From assembly GCF_027625995.1 (NCBI RefSeq), contig NZ_CP115396.1, forward strand, positions 3,534,001 through 3,598,000: 64,000 bases of DNA. Reading direction: 5' to 3'. The translations under genes and the position numbers were made by a program. The stretch's first letter is position 1. Every line of letters starts with the position of its first letter. Source of the stretch: Hymenobacter yonginensis (GTDB lineage Bacteria; Bacteroidota; Bacteroidia; Cytophagales; Hymenobacteraceae). The notes beneath the pieces are model-generated. The model was not told the origin of the DNA. It did no database searches and worked only from the letters and a program-made list of their open reading frames with translations. This document shows positions 25,732 to 34,798 of this stretch, piece after piece.

Positions 25732-25758
25732 AAAAGGAAGCCAGTGGCTTCCTTTTTT
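25732..25758 (+). terminator. Terminator after the outer membrane barrel gene
   Basis: AAAAGGAAGCC-AGT-GGCTTCCTTTTTT; strong stem and six Ts. Confidence 0.85.
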
Positions 25759-25782
25759 AGTGTCTGAACTTCTTTCCTGCGC

Positions 25783-26295
25783 ATGACTGCCGACAGCCTC
25801 CTACTCACCGCCAGCCTCGATGCCCTCAACCACGCCCGCGAGTTGCTGGCCGAGCGCGGCATGGGCGTGCTCGGCGCCTGGGCCCTGTTGAACCTACTGG
25901 TGAGCGGCTACCGCGTGATGCACACCGACCCACGCGCCGAAGCCCGCTACTTTCATCTGATGAACGTGGGCTGGGCCTTCGTGAATATGGGAATTGCGGT
26001 GTGGGGCCTGCTCCACGCCAACCCCAACCACGTGGCCGGTCTGCCCCTGGCCGACAGCCTGGCCGCGCAGTTCACGATGGAGAAGATTCTGCTCTTCAAC
26101 GCAGGCCTCGATGTGGCCTACGTGGTGTGCGGCAGCTGGCTGCGCGCCCGGGCCGCCACAACGGTGCCGCCCGAAAAGCTCCTGGGCTACGGCCGCTCGC
26201 TGTGGCTGCAGGGCGGGTTTCTGCTGCTGTTTGATGTGAGCTTCTACCTGCTCTACCACCGCTACGCCAACGAGCTTCTGGCTTTGGTTTCGTAG
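25783..26295 (+). CDS. Integral membrane protein of unknown function
   Basis: 170 residues with four hydrophobic segments, roughly at 27-45 (GVLGAWALLNLLVSGYRV), 60-82 (HLMNVGWAFVNMGIAVWGLL), 102-124 (KILLFNAGLDVAYVVCGSWL) and 145-168 (LQGGFLLLFDVSFYLLYH). Charged HARE/PRAE and RAE.RYFHLMNVGWAFVN motif between segments one and two is likely conserved; I believe this is the Bacteroidetes DUF6992 group, not verified. No catalytic motif. Separate from neighbours by terminators on both sides. Confidence 0.75.
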   Translation: MTADSLLLTASLDALNHARELLAERGMGVLGAWALLNLLVSGYRVMHTDPRAEARYFHLMNVGWAFVNMGIAVWGLLHANPNHVAGLPLADSLAAQFTMEKILLFNAGLDVAYVVCGSWLRARAATTVPPEKLLGYGRSLWLQGGFLLLFDVSFYLLYHRYANELLALVS

Positions 26296-26313
26296 CAGGC
26301 GGGTACTCCGCAC

Positions 26314-26356
26314 AAAAAAATGCCCCGCTGACAACTGAGGTCAGCGGGGCATTTTT
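26314..26356. terminator. Bidirectional terminator
   Basis: AAAAAAATGCCCCGCTGAC-AACTGAG-GTCAGCGGGGCATTTTT between convergent genes; 12-bp stem. Confidence 0.9.
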
Positions 26357-26385
26357 GCCAGTGGCGGCCTGAGGCCACCGAGGAC

Positions 26386-26943
26386 TTATTGCTTGCCTAC
26401 CAGGGCTTCCTTGATCTTCTCGTTGAAATTGGGAATGTCCTGCGGGTTGCGGCTGGTGATGAGGTTGCCGTCGACTACCACGGTTTCGTCAACCCAATGG
26501 CCGCCGGCGTTTTTGATATCGGTTTTCAGACTGGGCCAGCTGGTGAGCTTCTTGCCGCGCACCGTGTCGGCCTCAATGAGAGTCCAGGGGCCGTGGCAGA
26601 TGGCGGCTACCGGCTTGCCGGAGCGCACAAACTCGCCGATGAAGCTGATGACGGCCGGCTCGGTACGCAGAATATCGGGGTTCATCTGGCCGCCGGGCAG
26701 TACCAGCGCGTCGTAGTCGGCCACCTTGGCGTCGCCGATTACTTTGTCCACGCTTACTTTGTCGCCCCAGTCTTTCTCGTCCCAGCCTTTGATAGAACCG
26801 CTCTTCAGCGAAATAACGTGGGTTTCGGCGCCTTCGCCTTCCAGAAACTTCTTGGGTTTCTCCAGCTCCGACTGTTCGAAGCCGTCGGTGGCTACAATGG
26901 CGATGGTTTTTCCTTTGAGGCTGTCGCTGCCAAATATAGACAT
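26386..26943 (-). CDS. DJ-1/PfpI family protein (type 1 glutamine amidotransferase fold)
   Basis: 185 residues. The nucleophile elbow is AAICHGPWTLIEA with Cys116 and His117; the partner Glu lies in DGFEQSELEKP. ALVLPGGQMNPD is the second family loop. Members of the YhbO/PfpI/YraA group are described as proteases, chaperones or deglycases that act on methylglyoxal-damaged molecules, mostly under stress. Soluble, no signal peptide. Single gene, convergent with the membrane protein. Exact activity not predictable. Confidence 0.9.
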   Translation of the reverse strand: MSIFGSDSLKGKTIAIVATDGFEQSELEKPKKFLEGEGAETHVISLKSGSIKGWDEKDWGDKVSVDKVIGDAKVADYDALVLPGGQMNPDILRTEPAVISFIGEFVRSGKPVAAICHGPWTLIEADTVRGKKLTSWPSLKTDIKNAGGHWVDETVVVDGNLITSRNPQDIPNFNEKIKEALVGKQ

Positions 26944-27054
26944 GGGTAGTAGTGTAAGTGGTTGGGAGGAAAGAACAGAAAAGGCCAGCTGCGTAGCGCA
27001 ACCGACCTTTTCCTTAACGGCAGACAGCCGACCGGGTTGGTATAAGATCCGGCC

Positions 27055-27564
27055 TTATTCTTCGCGGCGCAGCTGCTTGAACTGTTTGCGCACGGCCTTC
27101 ACCCGCTCGTCGAATCCGTCGGGGTCGTAGTCGACGTGCTCCACGTCCAACTCGCTAAGCATGTCCATCAGGGCCGCCGAGTGCTCGGAGCGGGTGCCGG
27201 CCCGCGCCGACACAAACGCCATTTCCGACCACAGCAGCGCCTTGAGGCGCTGGCCGTCTTCGCTGAGCATCTGCATCTCCACCACCAGGTTAGAGTTATC
27301 GAAGTGGATGAGCTGGGTGCGGATGCGCACGACTTCGCCGTGGTTGGCCGGGCGCAGGTAGCTGAGGTGGTGCTTGGTAATCACCCAGGCCGCGTTCTGC
27401 TCGCGGGAAAGCTCGCCCAGGTTCAGGGCATAGTGCTGAATGGTGTGCTCTTCGCGGGCGTTCAGGAAGTAGTCGAGGTAGCGGGCGTTGTTGAGGTGGC
27501 CCAGCATGTCGCAGTCCTGAAAATGGATGCGGTGCGTGGTTTCGGGCGTTTGAACGAGGGGCAT
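27055..27564 (-). CDS. Acyl-CoA thioesterase, hotdog fold (4HBT type)
   Basis: 169 residues. The catalytic helix motif HFQDCDMLGHLNNARYLDYF (Asp17, Gly22-His23, Asn25-Asn26) is the 4-hydroxybenzoyl-CoA thioesterase signature DxDxxGHxNN. Cleaves acyl-CoA esters in the cytosol, substrate unknown. Starts 15 bp after the DUF3616 gene on the same strand, so they are co-transcribed. The C-terminal 25 residues are charged and predicted helical (FDERVKAVRKQFKQLRREE). Confidence 0.9.
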   Translation of the reverse strand: MPLVQTPETTHRIHFQDCDMLGHLNNARYLDYFLNAREEHTIQHYALNLGELSREQNAAWVITKHHLSYLRPANHGEVVRIRTQLIHFDNSNLVVEMQMLSEDGQRLKALLWSEMAFVSARAGTRSEHSAALMDMLSELDVEHVDYDPDGFDERVKAVRKQFKQLRREE

Positions 27565-27579
27565 GAAAACTGAAACTGA

Positions 27580-28686
27580 TTAGGAAGGCAATGAAAAGCT
27601 GTCGGCCACGACGTAGTGCGGCTTGGGCTTGCGGGCGTCGGTGGGGCTGTCGAACACGATGAGGATGTGCTGGTCGTCGAGCAGGGCCATGCCCTCGGCC
27701 TTGTCTTGGCCGGAGGTGGCACCGGAACCGTGCGGAATGTCGTAGAGGCGCTGCAGCTTATCGGCCCCAATGAGGCTGTCCTGCTCGCAACGTAGGGCAT
27801 CGGGCCAGCAATATACCGCAATGGTACCGTCGAGGTCCATGGTGGGGCCGGCCAGCAGCAGCAGGTCGGAGCCGCGCTGGCGTAGCTCGCGCAGCCCCAT
27901 GCCGTGCAGGTCGAGGAAGTGCTTCTTGTAGTATTTCTCGGTGGCGCCGGGCACCACGTCGAGGCGCAGGCGGCCGTGCTTGTCTTCGCGCGGCAGCACC
28001 TCCAGCACCACCGCCCAGCCCCGCAGCACCGGCCCGCGCAGGCCAATAAACAGCCGCCCATCGGGCGCCACCGCCAGCCCTTCGATATCGAAGCCGTTGT
28101 CTTTGCCGGGGATGTTCATGAATGCTTTCAGATGCACATCCTGAGCCAGCAGGTCCAGCAGGTCGTTGGACTCGTCGGTGCCGCGCAGCTGGGCGGCGTG
28201 CAGGGTGCGGGTGGGGTCGGTGGGGTGAGGGGCTTTTTTGTGCAGCTCGTAGTCGCCGGTTTCGGGGTTGAGCAGCAGCGGCACCCGCGCCAGCAGGTAG
28301 CGGCTGGCCTCCTCTTCTACCTTGGCCAGCTTGGCAATCTGCTTGGCGGTATCGGCGTCGGCAGGGTCTGGCTTCTTGCGCTTGAGGCTGTGCGAGCCGA
28401 TAATCCAGAGGTAGTGGTCAGCTTCGCCCAGGCCCTCGATGTCGATTTCTACATTCTCCTCCTCGTTGGTGAGGTCCAGCAGGTCAGCCAGCTCGTAGCG
28501 GCAATGCTCGCCAAACTCGTGCGGCCCGGTCAGGCGCAGGCGCTCGATGCTGGTGCGCTCATCGCAACTCAGCCAGAGGTTGTCACCGGTGCGCAGCACG
28601 GTGGAGAGGCCGTCGCGCACGTGCTTGCCGGCCTCGTTGAGGCTGAGTTTGGGATTGAAATGAAGCTGGTAGGGCTGGCGGCGCAT
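27580..28686 (-). CDS. DUF3616 protein, beta-propeller-like
   Basis: 368 residues, no signal peptide. The order VEIDIEGLGEADHYLWIIGS, NGFDIEGLAVAPDGRLFIGL, LRLDVVPGATEKYYKKHFLD, and a final KAEGMALLDDQHILIVFDSP are the repeated DIEGLA/ALDGxxxLIGL strands of DUF3616, a family of predicted propellers related to esterase-like phytases of unknown function. Here the family often sits alone; in this case it leads a two-gene unit with the hotdog thioesterase. No catalytic residues can be named. Confidence 0.85.
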   Translation of the reverse strand: MRRQPYQLHFNPKLSLNEAGKHVRDGLSTVLRTGDNLWLSCDERTSIERLRLTGPHEFGEHCRYELADLLDLTNEEENVEIDIEGLGEADHYLWIIGSHSLKRKKPDPADADTAKQIAKLAKVEEEASRYLLARVPLLLNPETGDYELHKKAPHPTDPTRTLHAAQLRGTDESNDLLDLLAQDVHLKAFMNIPGKDNGFDIEGLAVAPDGRLFIGLRGPVLRGWAVVLEVLPREDKHGRLRLDVVPGATEKYYKKHFLDLHGMGLRELRQRGSDLLLLAGPTMDLDGTIAVYCWPDALRCEQDSLIGADKLQRLYDIPHGSGATSGQDKAEGMALLDDQHILIVFDSPTDARKPKPHYVVADSFSLPS

Positions 28687-28752
28687 AACGAAACAGAATA
28701 GTGGCTGCCCGTGCCAACGCGCCCGCCGCCGGAAGGTTTTGGCGGGCCCAGC

Positions 28753-29250
28753 CTAGCGGCAGCTGCGGCGCAACTGCTCCAGCCGGCGTACCAAGTCTTT
28801 CACCACGGCTTCATCGGTGGTGTAGAGGCTCATGGTGGTCGTGGTATCCGTGTTTTTGGAGTGGCGTTTCACGCGCAGCTCGTAGCTACGGCGGCCATCA
28901 TCGTCGGTATTGGGGGCGTAGCTGAGGGCCGTTACGTCCTGCCAGTCGAACCCCATCTTCAGCTCAAACCGGCCGTTATCCAGGTTCACAGCCCAATCGG
29001 AGCTGCCTTTGCTGACGCTCACTGCCACCGGCTGGCTCATCTGCACGTCGGCCTTTGTATCACGGATGGTTTGCTGCACGTGGCAGCCACTCAGCTCCAG
29101 CTTCACTTCCTGCGACGGTTTGCGCGGGTCGTGCAACAGGTGGTTGAGTTGCCGGGCCAATGCCTGGCGGTCGGTAGCCGATATGGTTTGGGCCGCCGCC
29201 GTGCCAGCCGGCACCAGCAAACTCGTAAGCAGGAGGAAAAGCAGTTTCAT
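28753..29250 (-). CDS. Exported protein of unknown function
   Basis: 165 residues from ATG at 29250; MKLLFLLLTSLLVPAGTAAA is a Sec signal, cut before QTIS. The mature part is soluble, with one Cys near the middle (ELSGCHVQQTIRD) and one at the end (LEQLRRSCR), which may pair, and a beta-rich centre (WAVNLDNGRFELKMGFDWQD). Not recognised as a known family. Upstream in-frame codons to 29331 are not used because they precede a better signal peptide. Single gene. Confidence 0.75.
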   Translation of the reverse strand: MKLLFLLLTSLLVPAGTAAAQTISATDRQALARQLNHLLHDPRKPSQEVKLELSGCHVQQTIRDTKADVQMSQPVAVSVSKGSSDWAVNLDNGRFELKMGFDWQDVTALSYAPNTDDDGRRSYELRVKRHSKNTDTTTTMSLYTTDEAVVKDLVRRLEQLRRSCR

Positions 29251-29393
29251 GGCAGTGTGCTCTACAGGCGTGAACCCACGAATGGGCGGCCGGAACAGCC
29301 GGCCGCATCTGCAGATGCAGCCTCCTGACAATCAGTTGCCTGACTAGCAGTTTTATCCAGAAAAATTCCTCTACCAGCTGCGGCCTCAGGCTG

Positions 29394-29816
29394 CTAGTTG
29401 GTCTTACGCGTCTGGCGCTGGGCCTGCATCTGGCGCTGCTTGGCTTTCAGCTGCTGGTACTGGGTGGGCGTGAGCACCTGCTGCAGCTCCTTGTCAGAAG
29501 TGGTAATGATGCGCTTCTGTTCGGCCAGCAGCGCCGGGCGGTTGTTGGCGAACTGCTTCTGAGCGGCATTGGCCTGCTCCGCAACCCCCGACAGGATGGC
29601 CCGCACCTTCTGGCGCTGCTCGGCGGTCAGGTTCAGCTCCTCGGTCATGATGTCGGTCATGTCGCGGGCGGCGGTGGGTGCTACCACGGGCGCGGGCGCC
29701 GCCGGCGGCGCCACGGCTACCGATCTAGCTTCGGGAATGGCCTTGTTGCGGCGGGCGCATCCTACCGACAGCGTAGCCAGCAGCAGAAGCGAAAAAGAGA
29801 GTTGAGAGAGACGCAT
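29394..29816 (-). CDS. Periplasmic Spy/CpxP-like lipoprotein
   Basis: 140 residues from ATG at 29816. MRLSQLSFSLLLLATLSVGC is a lipoprotein signal with lipobox Cys20. The mature part is helical: a proline/alanine linker, then EELNLTAEQRQKVRAILSGV and ELQQVLTPTQYQQLKAKQRQ, the paired LTxxQ motifs of Spy/CpxP proteins, which act as periplasmic chaperones or sense misfolded proteins. Ends with a basic Gln-rich tail. Single gene; no two-component system next to it. Confidence 0.82.
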   Translation of the reverse strand: MRLSQLSFSLLLLATLSVGCARRNKAIPEARSVAVAPPAAPAPVVAPTAARDMTDIMTEELNLTAEQRQKVRAILSGVAEQANAAQKQFANNRPALLAEQKRIITTSDKELQQVLTPTQYQQLKAKQRQMQAQRQTRKTN

Positions 29817-30011
29817 ACGGCAATAACGAAAACAGGCGTGTGCCTCGCATACGCGAAAAAGCAGGTTTTCGATCATCGATTGCCAGCTATATTCTGCGCT
29901 AAGCCCGGCCGACGCCTGCAGTTCCAAAGCGAATAGCCCCGTTTCCACGCTCTACGAGCTGCAGCATAGCACCCTTTCCCACCCAGTGCTGATGCGGCCA
30001 ACCTGTCGCCG

Positions 30012-32054
30012 TTAAACGGCCCCAACGGCCGCCACCCGCGCAGGCGCCACCGGCACGGCCGCCTTCATTTGCTGGGCCGTGTAGTGGGCCAGCGCCATTA
30101 CGGTCAGCATCGGATTCACGCCGCTGCAGGCCGGGAAGGCCGAGGCATCGGCCACGAACAGGTTTTTCACTTCATACAGCTCGCCGGTAGGGCTGGTGGG
30201 GTGCGTGGCCGGGTCGCCGCCCATGCGGCAGGTGCTCATCTGGTGGGCGCTGTAGAGCCCGAACTGGTTGGGCTTCCAGCTCAGGTGCGCGAGCTGGTCC
30301 AGCACTTCGGGGTTCTGCGGCTGGCCGTCTTTCACACGCAGCAAGGGCAGTGTACCGTGAGGCAGCAGCACCGTGTGGGCGCCGGCCGCGGCATGAATTT
30401 CGGCGGCGGCCCGCACGCCGGTCAGCATGTTGGCGCGGTCGTGCTCGGAGAGGGTGTAGTCGATGATGGCCTGCCCGTGCTTGTCGATGCTGACGCGGCC
30501 GCCGTCCCGGTCGCGGGTGAGCACAATGAACGAGCCCAGGTGGTCGGCCTGCTGCATGAGCTGCTTGTGCTGGCGGCCGTTGAGCCAGGGCATCACCATG
30601 CTCATCAGGCCCACGTGGGCGGGCGGCGTTTCCAGCTTGGCGCCGTAGTTGGTGCCGTTGAGCATCGTGAAACAGTCGTTGACCACCGACATACTGGGCC
30701 CGAACCACGGCTGCATCGGCTTATCATACATCCCCGATACCACTACCGTGGGGTGCAGATTGAGGTGGCGCCCGATGTGCGGATGCTGCAGGCCACTGCG
30801 CAGCAGCAGCGCCGGCGTCTGAATGGCGCCGCCGGCCACCACCACCCGCCGGGCCCGCACCGTCACGCGCACCGGCCGGCCGTCGGCGGTGGTGTGCACG
30901 GCCTCGGCCCCGGTGGCGCGGCCGTCGGTTATCGTGACGCGCTCCACCCGGGTGTCGGCCAGCAGGCGCGCGCCGTGCTCGAAGGCCTGCAGCAGGTAGG
31001 TGTTGAGTGTGCCCTGCTTGATGCCGTGCGCGTCGCCGAGGGTGGTGTAGCCGAGGGCCTGAAAGTGGGCATCAGAGTCGGTGAGGCCTTTTTCGTTGCG
31101 CGGAATCAACTTCACCTCCTGCCCCAGCCGGGTAGAGCCGTCCCAGAGGGCCTGGTTCTGGCCGTTGTGGCGGGTGTAGTCGATGTTCACGCTCAGGGCG
31201 CGGCTCACGGCGTCGAGGCTTTTCTTGAATTCCAGCGTGGCCACGTGCGGCAGCTGGTGCTCGCGCGCCCACTCCTGCAGCACGTAGTCGGGGGTGCGGA
31301 AGGCGCCGGCCCAGTTGACGGTGGTGCCACCGCCCAGGCAGGCGCCGGCCAGAATGCCAATGCTGCCGTCCTGGGTGCTGAGCGCGCCTTTAGCGTCGTA
31401 GAGCTTGCCCAGCATGTCTACTTCGCGCTGCGTGAAGTCGCAGCCGTGGCAGTGGGGGCCTTTTTCCAGCACCAGCACGTCGTGGCCGGCGGCGGCCAGC
31501 TCCCCGGCCACCACGCCGCCACCCGCGCCGCTGCCAATCACCAGCACGTCACAGTCGTAGGTTACATTCTGAGTTGGCTGCAGCGTTTGGATGGGTTTGG
31601 CGGTGTCCACGGGCAGATCGGCGGGCAGTGGGCCGGAGTAGCCGATACTGTCCCAGACCGGGTTGCGGCCGCCGGCTTCGGCGCCGCCGTAGAACAGAAT
31701 CAGCAGCAGCTTGCGCAGCGCGTGGAAGCCTTTGCGCAACTGCGGCACGTTGCTCTGGGCCCAGCTTTGCAGCATTTTTTCGCGCTGGGCGGGTTGCAAA
31801 CGCACAAACGGCCGCAACGGCCCAAACCACGTCAGGCCCAGTGTGGGCGAGTCGAGCAAGCCCAGCAGCTTCAGAAACTCCTGCCGCGCGGCGGCGGGCT
31901 GCTCGTCCAGTATCTCCCCAATCTGACCCACGTCGACGCCCTCGGAGCCGCGCCGCTGCCAGAAGGCCGCGTGCTCCGCAGGCCCGTCCACGGCAGGAAT
32001 AAAGGTATCGGCGAGGGCGCGCAGGGTGGCGCGCTGGGCTTCGGTGAACTGCAT
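30012..32054 (-). CDS. GMC family oxidoreductase (long-chain alcohol oxidase-like)
   Basis: 680 residues. An N-terminal helical part (about 1-160, ADTFIPAV near the start) resembles gluconate 2-dehydrogenase subunit 3-type domains; then the FAD motif LVIGSGAGGGVVAGELAAAG (171-190), GACLGGGTTVNWAG, VVVAGGAIQTPALLLRSGL and the C-terminal STCRMGGDP.....LFVADASAFPACSGVNPMLT of GMC enzymes. This build matches bacterial and yeast fatty alcohol oxidases. An aldehyde dehydrogenase gene lies upstream on the same strand, separated by a repeat, giving a plausible alcohol-to-acid path. No signal peptide. Confidence 0.88.
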   Translation of the reverse strand: MQFTEAQRATLRALADTFIPAVDGPAEHAAFWQRRGSEGVDVGQIGEILDEQPAAARQEFLKLLGLLDSPTLGLTWFGPLRPFVRLQPAQREKMLQSWAQSNVPQLRKGFHALRKLLLILFYGGAEAGGRNPVWDSIGYSGPLPADLPVDTAKPIQTLQPTQNVTYDCDVLVIGSGAGGGVVAGELAAAGHDVLVLEKGPHCHGCDFTQREVDMLGKLYDAKGALSTQDGSIGILAGACLGGGTTVNWAGAFRTPDYVLQEWAREHQLPHVATLEFKKSLDAVSRALSVNIDYTRHNGQNQALWDGSTRLGQEVKLIPRNEKGLTDSDAHFQALGYTTLGDAHGIKQGTLNTYLLQAFEHGARLLADTRVERVTITDGRATGAEAVHTTADGRPVRVTVRARRVVVAGGAIQTPALLLRSGLQHPHIGRHLNLHPTVVVSGMYDKPMQPWFGPSMSVVNDCFTMLNGTNYGAKLETPPAHVGLMSMVMPWLNGRQHKQLMQQADHLGSFIVLTRDRDGGRVSIDKHGQAIIDYTLSEHDRANMLTGVRAAAEIHAAAGAHTVLLPHGTLPLLRVKDGQPQNPEVLDQLAHLSWKPNQFGLYSAHQMSTCRMGGDPATHPTSPTGELYEVKNLFVADASAFPACSGVNPMLTVMALAHYTAQQMKAAVPVAPARVAAVGAV

Positions 32055-32183
32055 GGCACTGCGAACGTCAGGGTGGGAAGCCGGCAGGCGGTAGTCGGCC
32101 CGCCGGCTCCCAAAAGTTCGCGCTTTTTCCGCAGAAATACTCGGCTTGCATACGAAAATTGGTGAATCGTGATGAGGTGAACC

Positions 32184-32318
32184 GTGACAGGTAAAGAAAG
32201 AACGTCATTCCGAGTGGAGCGAGGAATCTCGCGTGCTGACGTTGGATTATCACTGCAACATCAGCACGCGAGATGCTTCGGCTGCGCCTCTGCATGACGG
32301 TCTTTCTTTACCTGTGAC
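32184..32318. repeat. Dispersed repeat family A, full left and right arms inside an 18-bp outer inverted repeat
   Basis: Outer arms GTGACAGGTAAAGAAAGA (32184-32201) and TCTTTCTTTACCTGTGAC (32301-32318) differ at one base. Inside: ACGTCATTCCGAGTGGAGCG, GAGGAATCTCGCGTGCTGAC, a short loop, then CAGCACGCGAGATGCTTCGG and CTGCGCCTCTGCATGACG. A tract of CACCTCATCACCCCATC units follows to 32352. Confidence 0.88.
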
Positions 32319-32356
32319 CTGTCACCTCATCACCCCATCACCTCATCACCCAAAAC

Positions 32357-33790
32357 TCACAGCCAGCGCAGCAGCAGGCCTACCATGCGCTTTACTTTGG
32401 GGGTGTAGGGAGGGTAGAACTGTTTGATACCGGTCATGCCAGTGCGCTGTTTCAGTACCGACTTTTCGTTGCTGAAGGCCAGGAATCCGGCGTGGCCGTG
32501 GGCGCGGCCCAGGCCGCTGTTGCCGGCGCCGCCAAATGGCAGCTCGGGGTGAGCTAGGTGCAGCACCGTTTCGTTGACGGCGGCGCCGCCGGCCGGGATG
32601 TTGCCGAGCAAGTAGCGCTGGTTTTCCTTGCTTTGGGTGAAGACATACAGCGCCAGCGGCCGGGGCCGGGAGTTCACCTCGTCGGTGACGTCCTGCAGGG
32701 TGCGGAAGGTGCGCACCGGCAGCAGCGGCCCGAAGATTTCTTCCTGCATAATGCGGCTATCGGCGGCCACGTTCTGCAGCACAGTGGGCTCGATGAAGCG
32801 CTGGCTGGCGTCTACATGGCCGCCGAGGGCCAGCGTGGCGCCGTGCAGCTGAGCATCTTCCAGCAAACCCGCCACCCGCTCGAAGTGGTGCTGGTTGACG
32901 ATGCGGGCAAACGAGTCGGAGGCGACGACGCCCTCATTGCCAGCATCGTAGAAGCGGCGCACCACGGCCCCGATTTCGTGCAGCAGCGGCTGCTGCACGC
33001 TTTCGTGCACCAGCAGGTAGTCGGGCGCCACGCAGGTCTGGCCGGCGTTGATGCCCTTGCCCCACACGATTTTCTCGGCGGCGTCGCGCAGGTCGGCGGT
33101 TTCGTCCACGATGGCCGGGCTTTTGCCGCCCAGCTCCAGCGTGACGCTGGTGAGGTGCTCGGCGGCGGCGCGCATCACCACCTTGCCCACCTGCGGGCTG
33201 CCCGTGAAGAAAATGTGGTCGAAGGGCAGGCGCAGCAGCTCGGTGGCCACGTCCTTATCGCCTTCCACCACCGTCACCTCGGCCGGGTCGAACAGCTCGC
33301 GAGCCATGCGGCTCAGCAGCCCGGCCACGGTAGGCGTCATTTCCGAGGGCTTGATGATGACGCAGTTGCCGGCGGCCAGCGCCGAAATGAGCGGGTCGAT
33401 GGCCAGGTAAAACGGGTAGTTCCAGGGCGCGATGATGAGGCAGACACCTTTGGGCTCGACCTGCACCCAGCCGCGCGCGCCCAGCAGGGCCAGCGGCGTT
33501 TCGGCAGGGCGGGGCGCCATCCACTCCTTGAGGTGGCGCAGCGTATGCTTGATTTCGGTCTGGGAAGGCCAGATTTCCGACACGTCGGTTTCGGTGGTGG
33601 GCTTGCGGAAGTCGGAGTAGAGCGCCTGCTGGATGGCGGCGCGGTTTTCCGTAATCCAGTGGCTGAGCTTGCGGAGGCGGGCGGCGCGGGCGGCAACATC
33701 TTCGCGGCGCAGGGCGGCGCTGCGGGCTTGCTGCTGCGCAAACAGGCGGCCAAGGGCCACGGAAGCAACGGATTCGGGGGCAGACTCCAT
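32357..33790 (-). CDS. NAD(P)-dependent aldehyde dehydrogenase
   Basis: 477 residues from ATG at 33790 (MESAPESVAS); upstream open codons are low-complexity Arg/Pro and not used. ALDH motifs in order: CLIIAPWNYPFYLAIDPLIS, HIFFTGSPQVGKVVM, VTLELGGKSPAIVD with the general base Glu, and the catalytic Cys in GINAGQTCVAPDYLLV; then EEIFGPLLPVRTF and LPFGGAGNSGLGRAHG. The C-terminal hydrophobic/basic tail (VKRMVGLLLRWL) is typical of fatty aldehyde dehydrogenases of the ALDH3 type that bind membranes. Likely oxidises the aldehyde made by the GMC enzyme downstream. Confidence 0.93.
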   Translation of the reverse strand: MESAPESVASVALGRLFAQQQARSAALRREDVAARAARLRKLSHWITENRAAIQQALYSDFRKPTTETDVSEIWPSQTEIKHTLRHLKEWMAPRPAETPLALLGARGWVQVEPKGVCLIIAPWNYPFYLAIDPLISALAAGNCVIIKPSEMTPTVAGLLSRMARELFDPAEVTVVEGDKDVATELLRLPFDHIFFTGSPQVGKVVMRAAAEHLTSVTLELGGKSPAIVDETADLRDAAEKIVWGKGINAGQTCVAPDYLLVHESVQQPLLHEIGAVVRRFYDAGNEGVVASDSFARIVNQHHFERVAGLLEDAQLHGATLALGGHVDASQRFIEPTVLQNVAADSRIMQEEIFGPLLPVRTFRTLQDVTDEVNSRPRPLALYVFTQSKENQRYLLGNIPAGGAAVNETVLHLAHPELPFGGAGNSGLGRAHGHAGFLAFSNEKSVLKQRTGMTGIKQFYPPYTPKVKRMVGLLLRWL

Positions 33791-34093
33791 AATGACAGAG
33801 GAAAAAGAGCGGAACAGGTGAGCGGTGTGAGTAGTACGTACGGCCGGCGGCGGTGGCCGGCGCGGCGCGGCCCGCCGGCGGCCTGATAAGCGCGCAGGCC
33901 CCCGGCTTGTTGGCCGGGGCTGTCTGCGCCGGCGCCAGTCAACCAGCCGGCCACTGGCCCCGGCCGACTGCAGCAGGCGCGTAAACAAGCAACAAAAATC
34001 TATTTATCAAGCTATTATATATAGAAAAGCCTGATAAAATGCCGGCTGGTTTGCCGTAGTTTTGCCCACCCAATCTGCTACTTTCCTGGAAAT
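33791..34093. other. Intergenic region between aldehyde dehydrogenase and dinB-like gene
   Basis: The left part is a G+C-rich tract of GGCCGGCGG repeats; 33985-34030 is A+T-rich and must hold the divergent promoters. TAGTTTTG at 34057-34064 matches the -7 consensus for the plus-strand gene. No gene. Confidence 0.5.
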
Positions 34094-34720
34094 ATGCTTG
34101 ATCTTCACCCGCTTGCCGCAGTGGCTACCCACCACCAGCGCCATGCGGCAACGGCCCCAGGGTTGGTGGGCACGTTGCAGCCGCGGCGCCGCGGCCGGCG
34201 GCGGCGGCCGGAGCCAGCCACGGGCACGGCGGCCGGCAGCAGCCCAACGCCAACGCTACCGCCCGCGGAAAAGCCGCTGGCAGAGGCCCTGGCCCGGTTG
34301 CAGCACCTGCTGGACTTGCTCAACCACCATTTCCCCGACTACGACGAACTGGAGCTGAGCCGTCCCCTGCAGCCCGGGGGCTGGTCGCGGCGGCAGTTGC
34401 TGGGGCACCTGCTCGACTCGGCTACCAACAACTACCAGCGCTTCGTGCTGTGCCAGCTGGGGCCCGAGCCCTTCCGGATGGTGTCGTATCAGCAGGATGG
34501 CTGGGTGGCGTGCGGCGCCTACCAGACGGCTCCCGCCGCCGAGTTGCTGCAGCTTTGGACTTTGTACAACCGGCAGCTGGCCCGGCTGCTGGCCCAGTTC
34601 ACGCCCGCATCCCTCCAGCACCGCTGCGAGTTCGAAAACGGCTACACCGTGACGCTGGGTTGGGTGGTGGAAGATTACGTGGTGCACATGGAACACCACA
34701 TCCGGCAGATTATCGGCTGA
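34094..34720 (+). CDS. DinB family protein (metal-dependent four-helix bundle)
   Basis: 208 residues from ATG at 34094; the first 60 are Arg/Pro/Ala-rich and atypical, so the true start may be later. The core begins near PLAEALARLQHLLDLLNHHF and shows the DinB_2 pattern: GGWSRRQLLGHLLDSATNNY with the first metal His, a middle Asp/Gln-rich helix around YQQDGWVACGAYQTA, and the final VEDYVVHMEHHIRQIIG with two His ligands. The family contains thiol-dependent transferases (bacillithiol, mycothiol). Here likely a cytosolic detoxification enzyme. Single gene. Confidence 0.83.
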   Translation: MLDLHPLAAVATHHQRHAATAPGLVGTLQPRRRGRRRRPEPATGTAAGSSPTPTLPPAEKPLAEALARLQHLLDLLNHHFPDYDELELSRPLQPGGWSRRQLLGHLLDSATNNYQRFVLCQLGPEPFRMVSYQQDGWVACGAYQTAPAAELLQLWTLYNRQLARLLAQFTPASLQHRCEFENGYTVTLGWVVEDYVVHMEHHIRQIIG

Positions 34721-34798
34721 GCAGGCGCGGGTTTCGGCGGCGCGGGCACTATCCGGGGCGGTGCGCCGTTAGGGAAGCTTGTTCATTGATTTTTCTGA

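Noticed and set aside
30069-32165. 698-codon open frame on the plus strand opposite the GMC gene
   Set aside because: Antisense shadow; low-complexity Gly/Val/Arg composition and no family motif.
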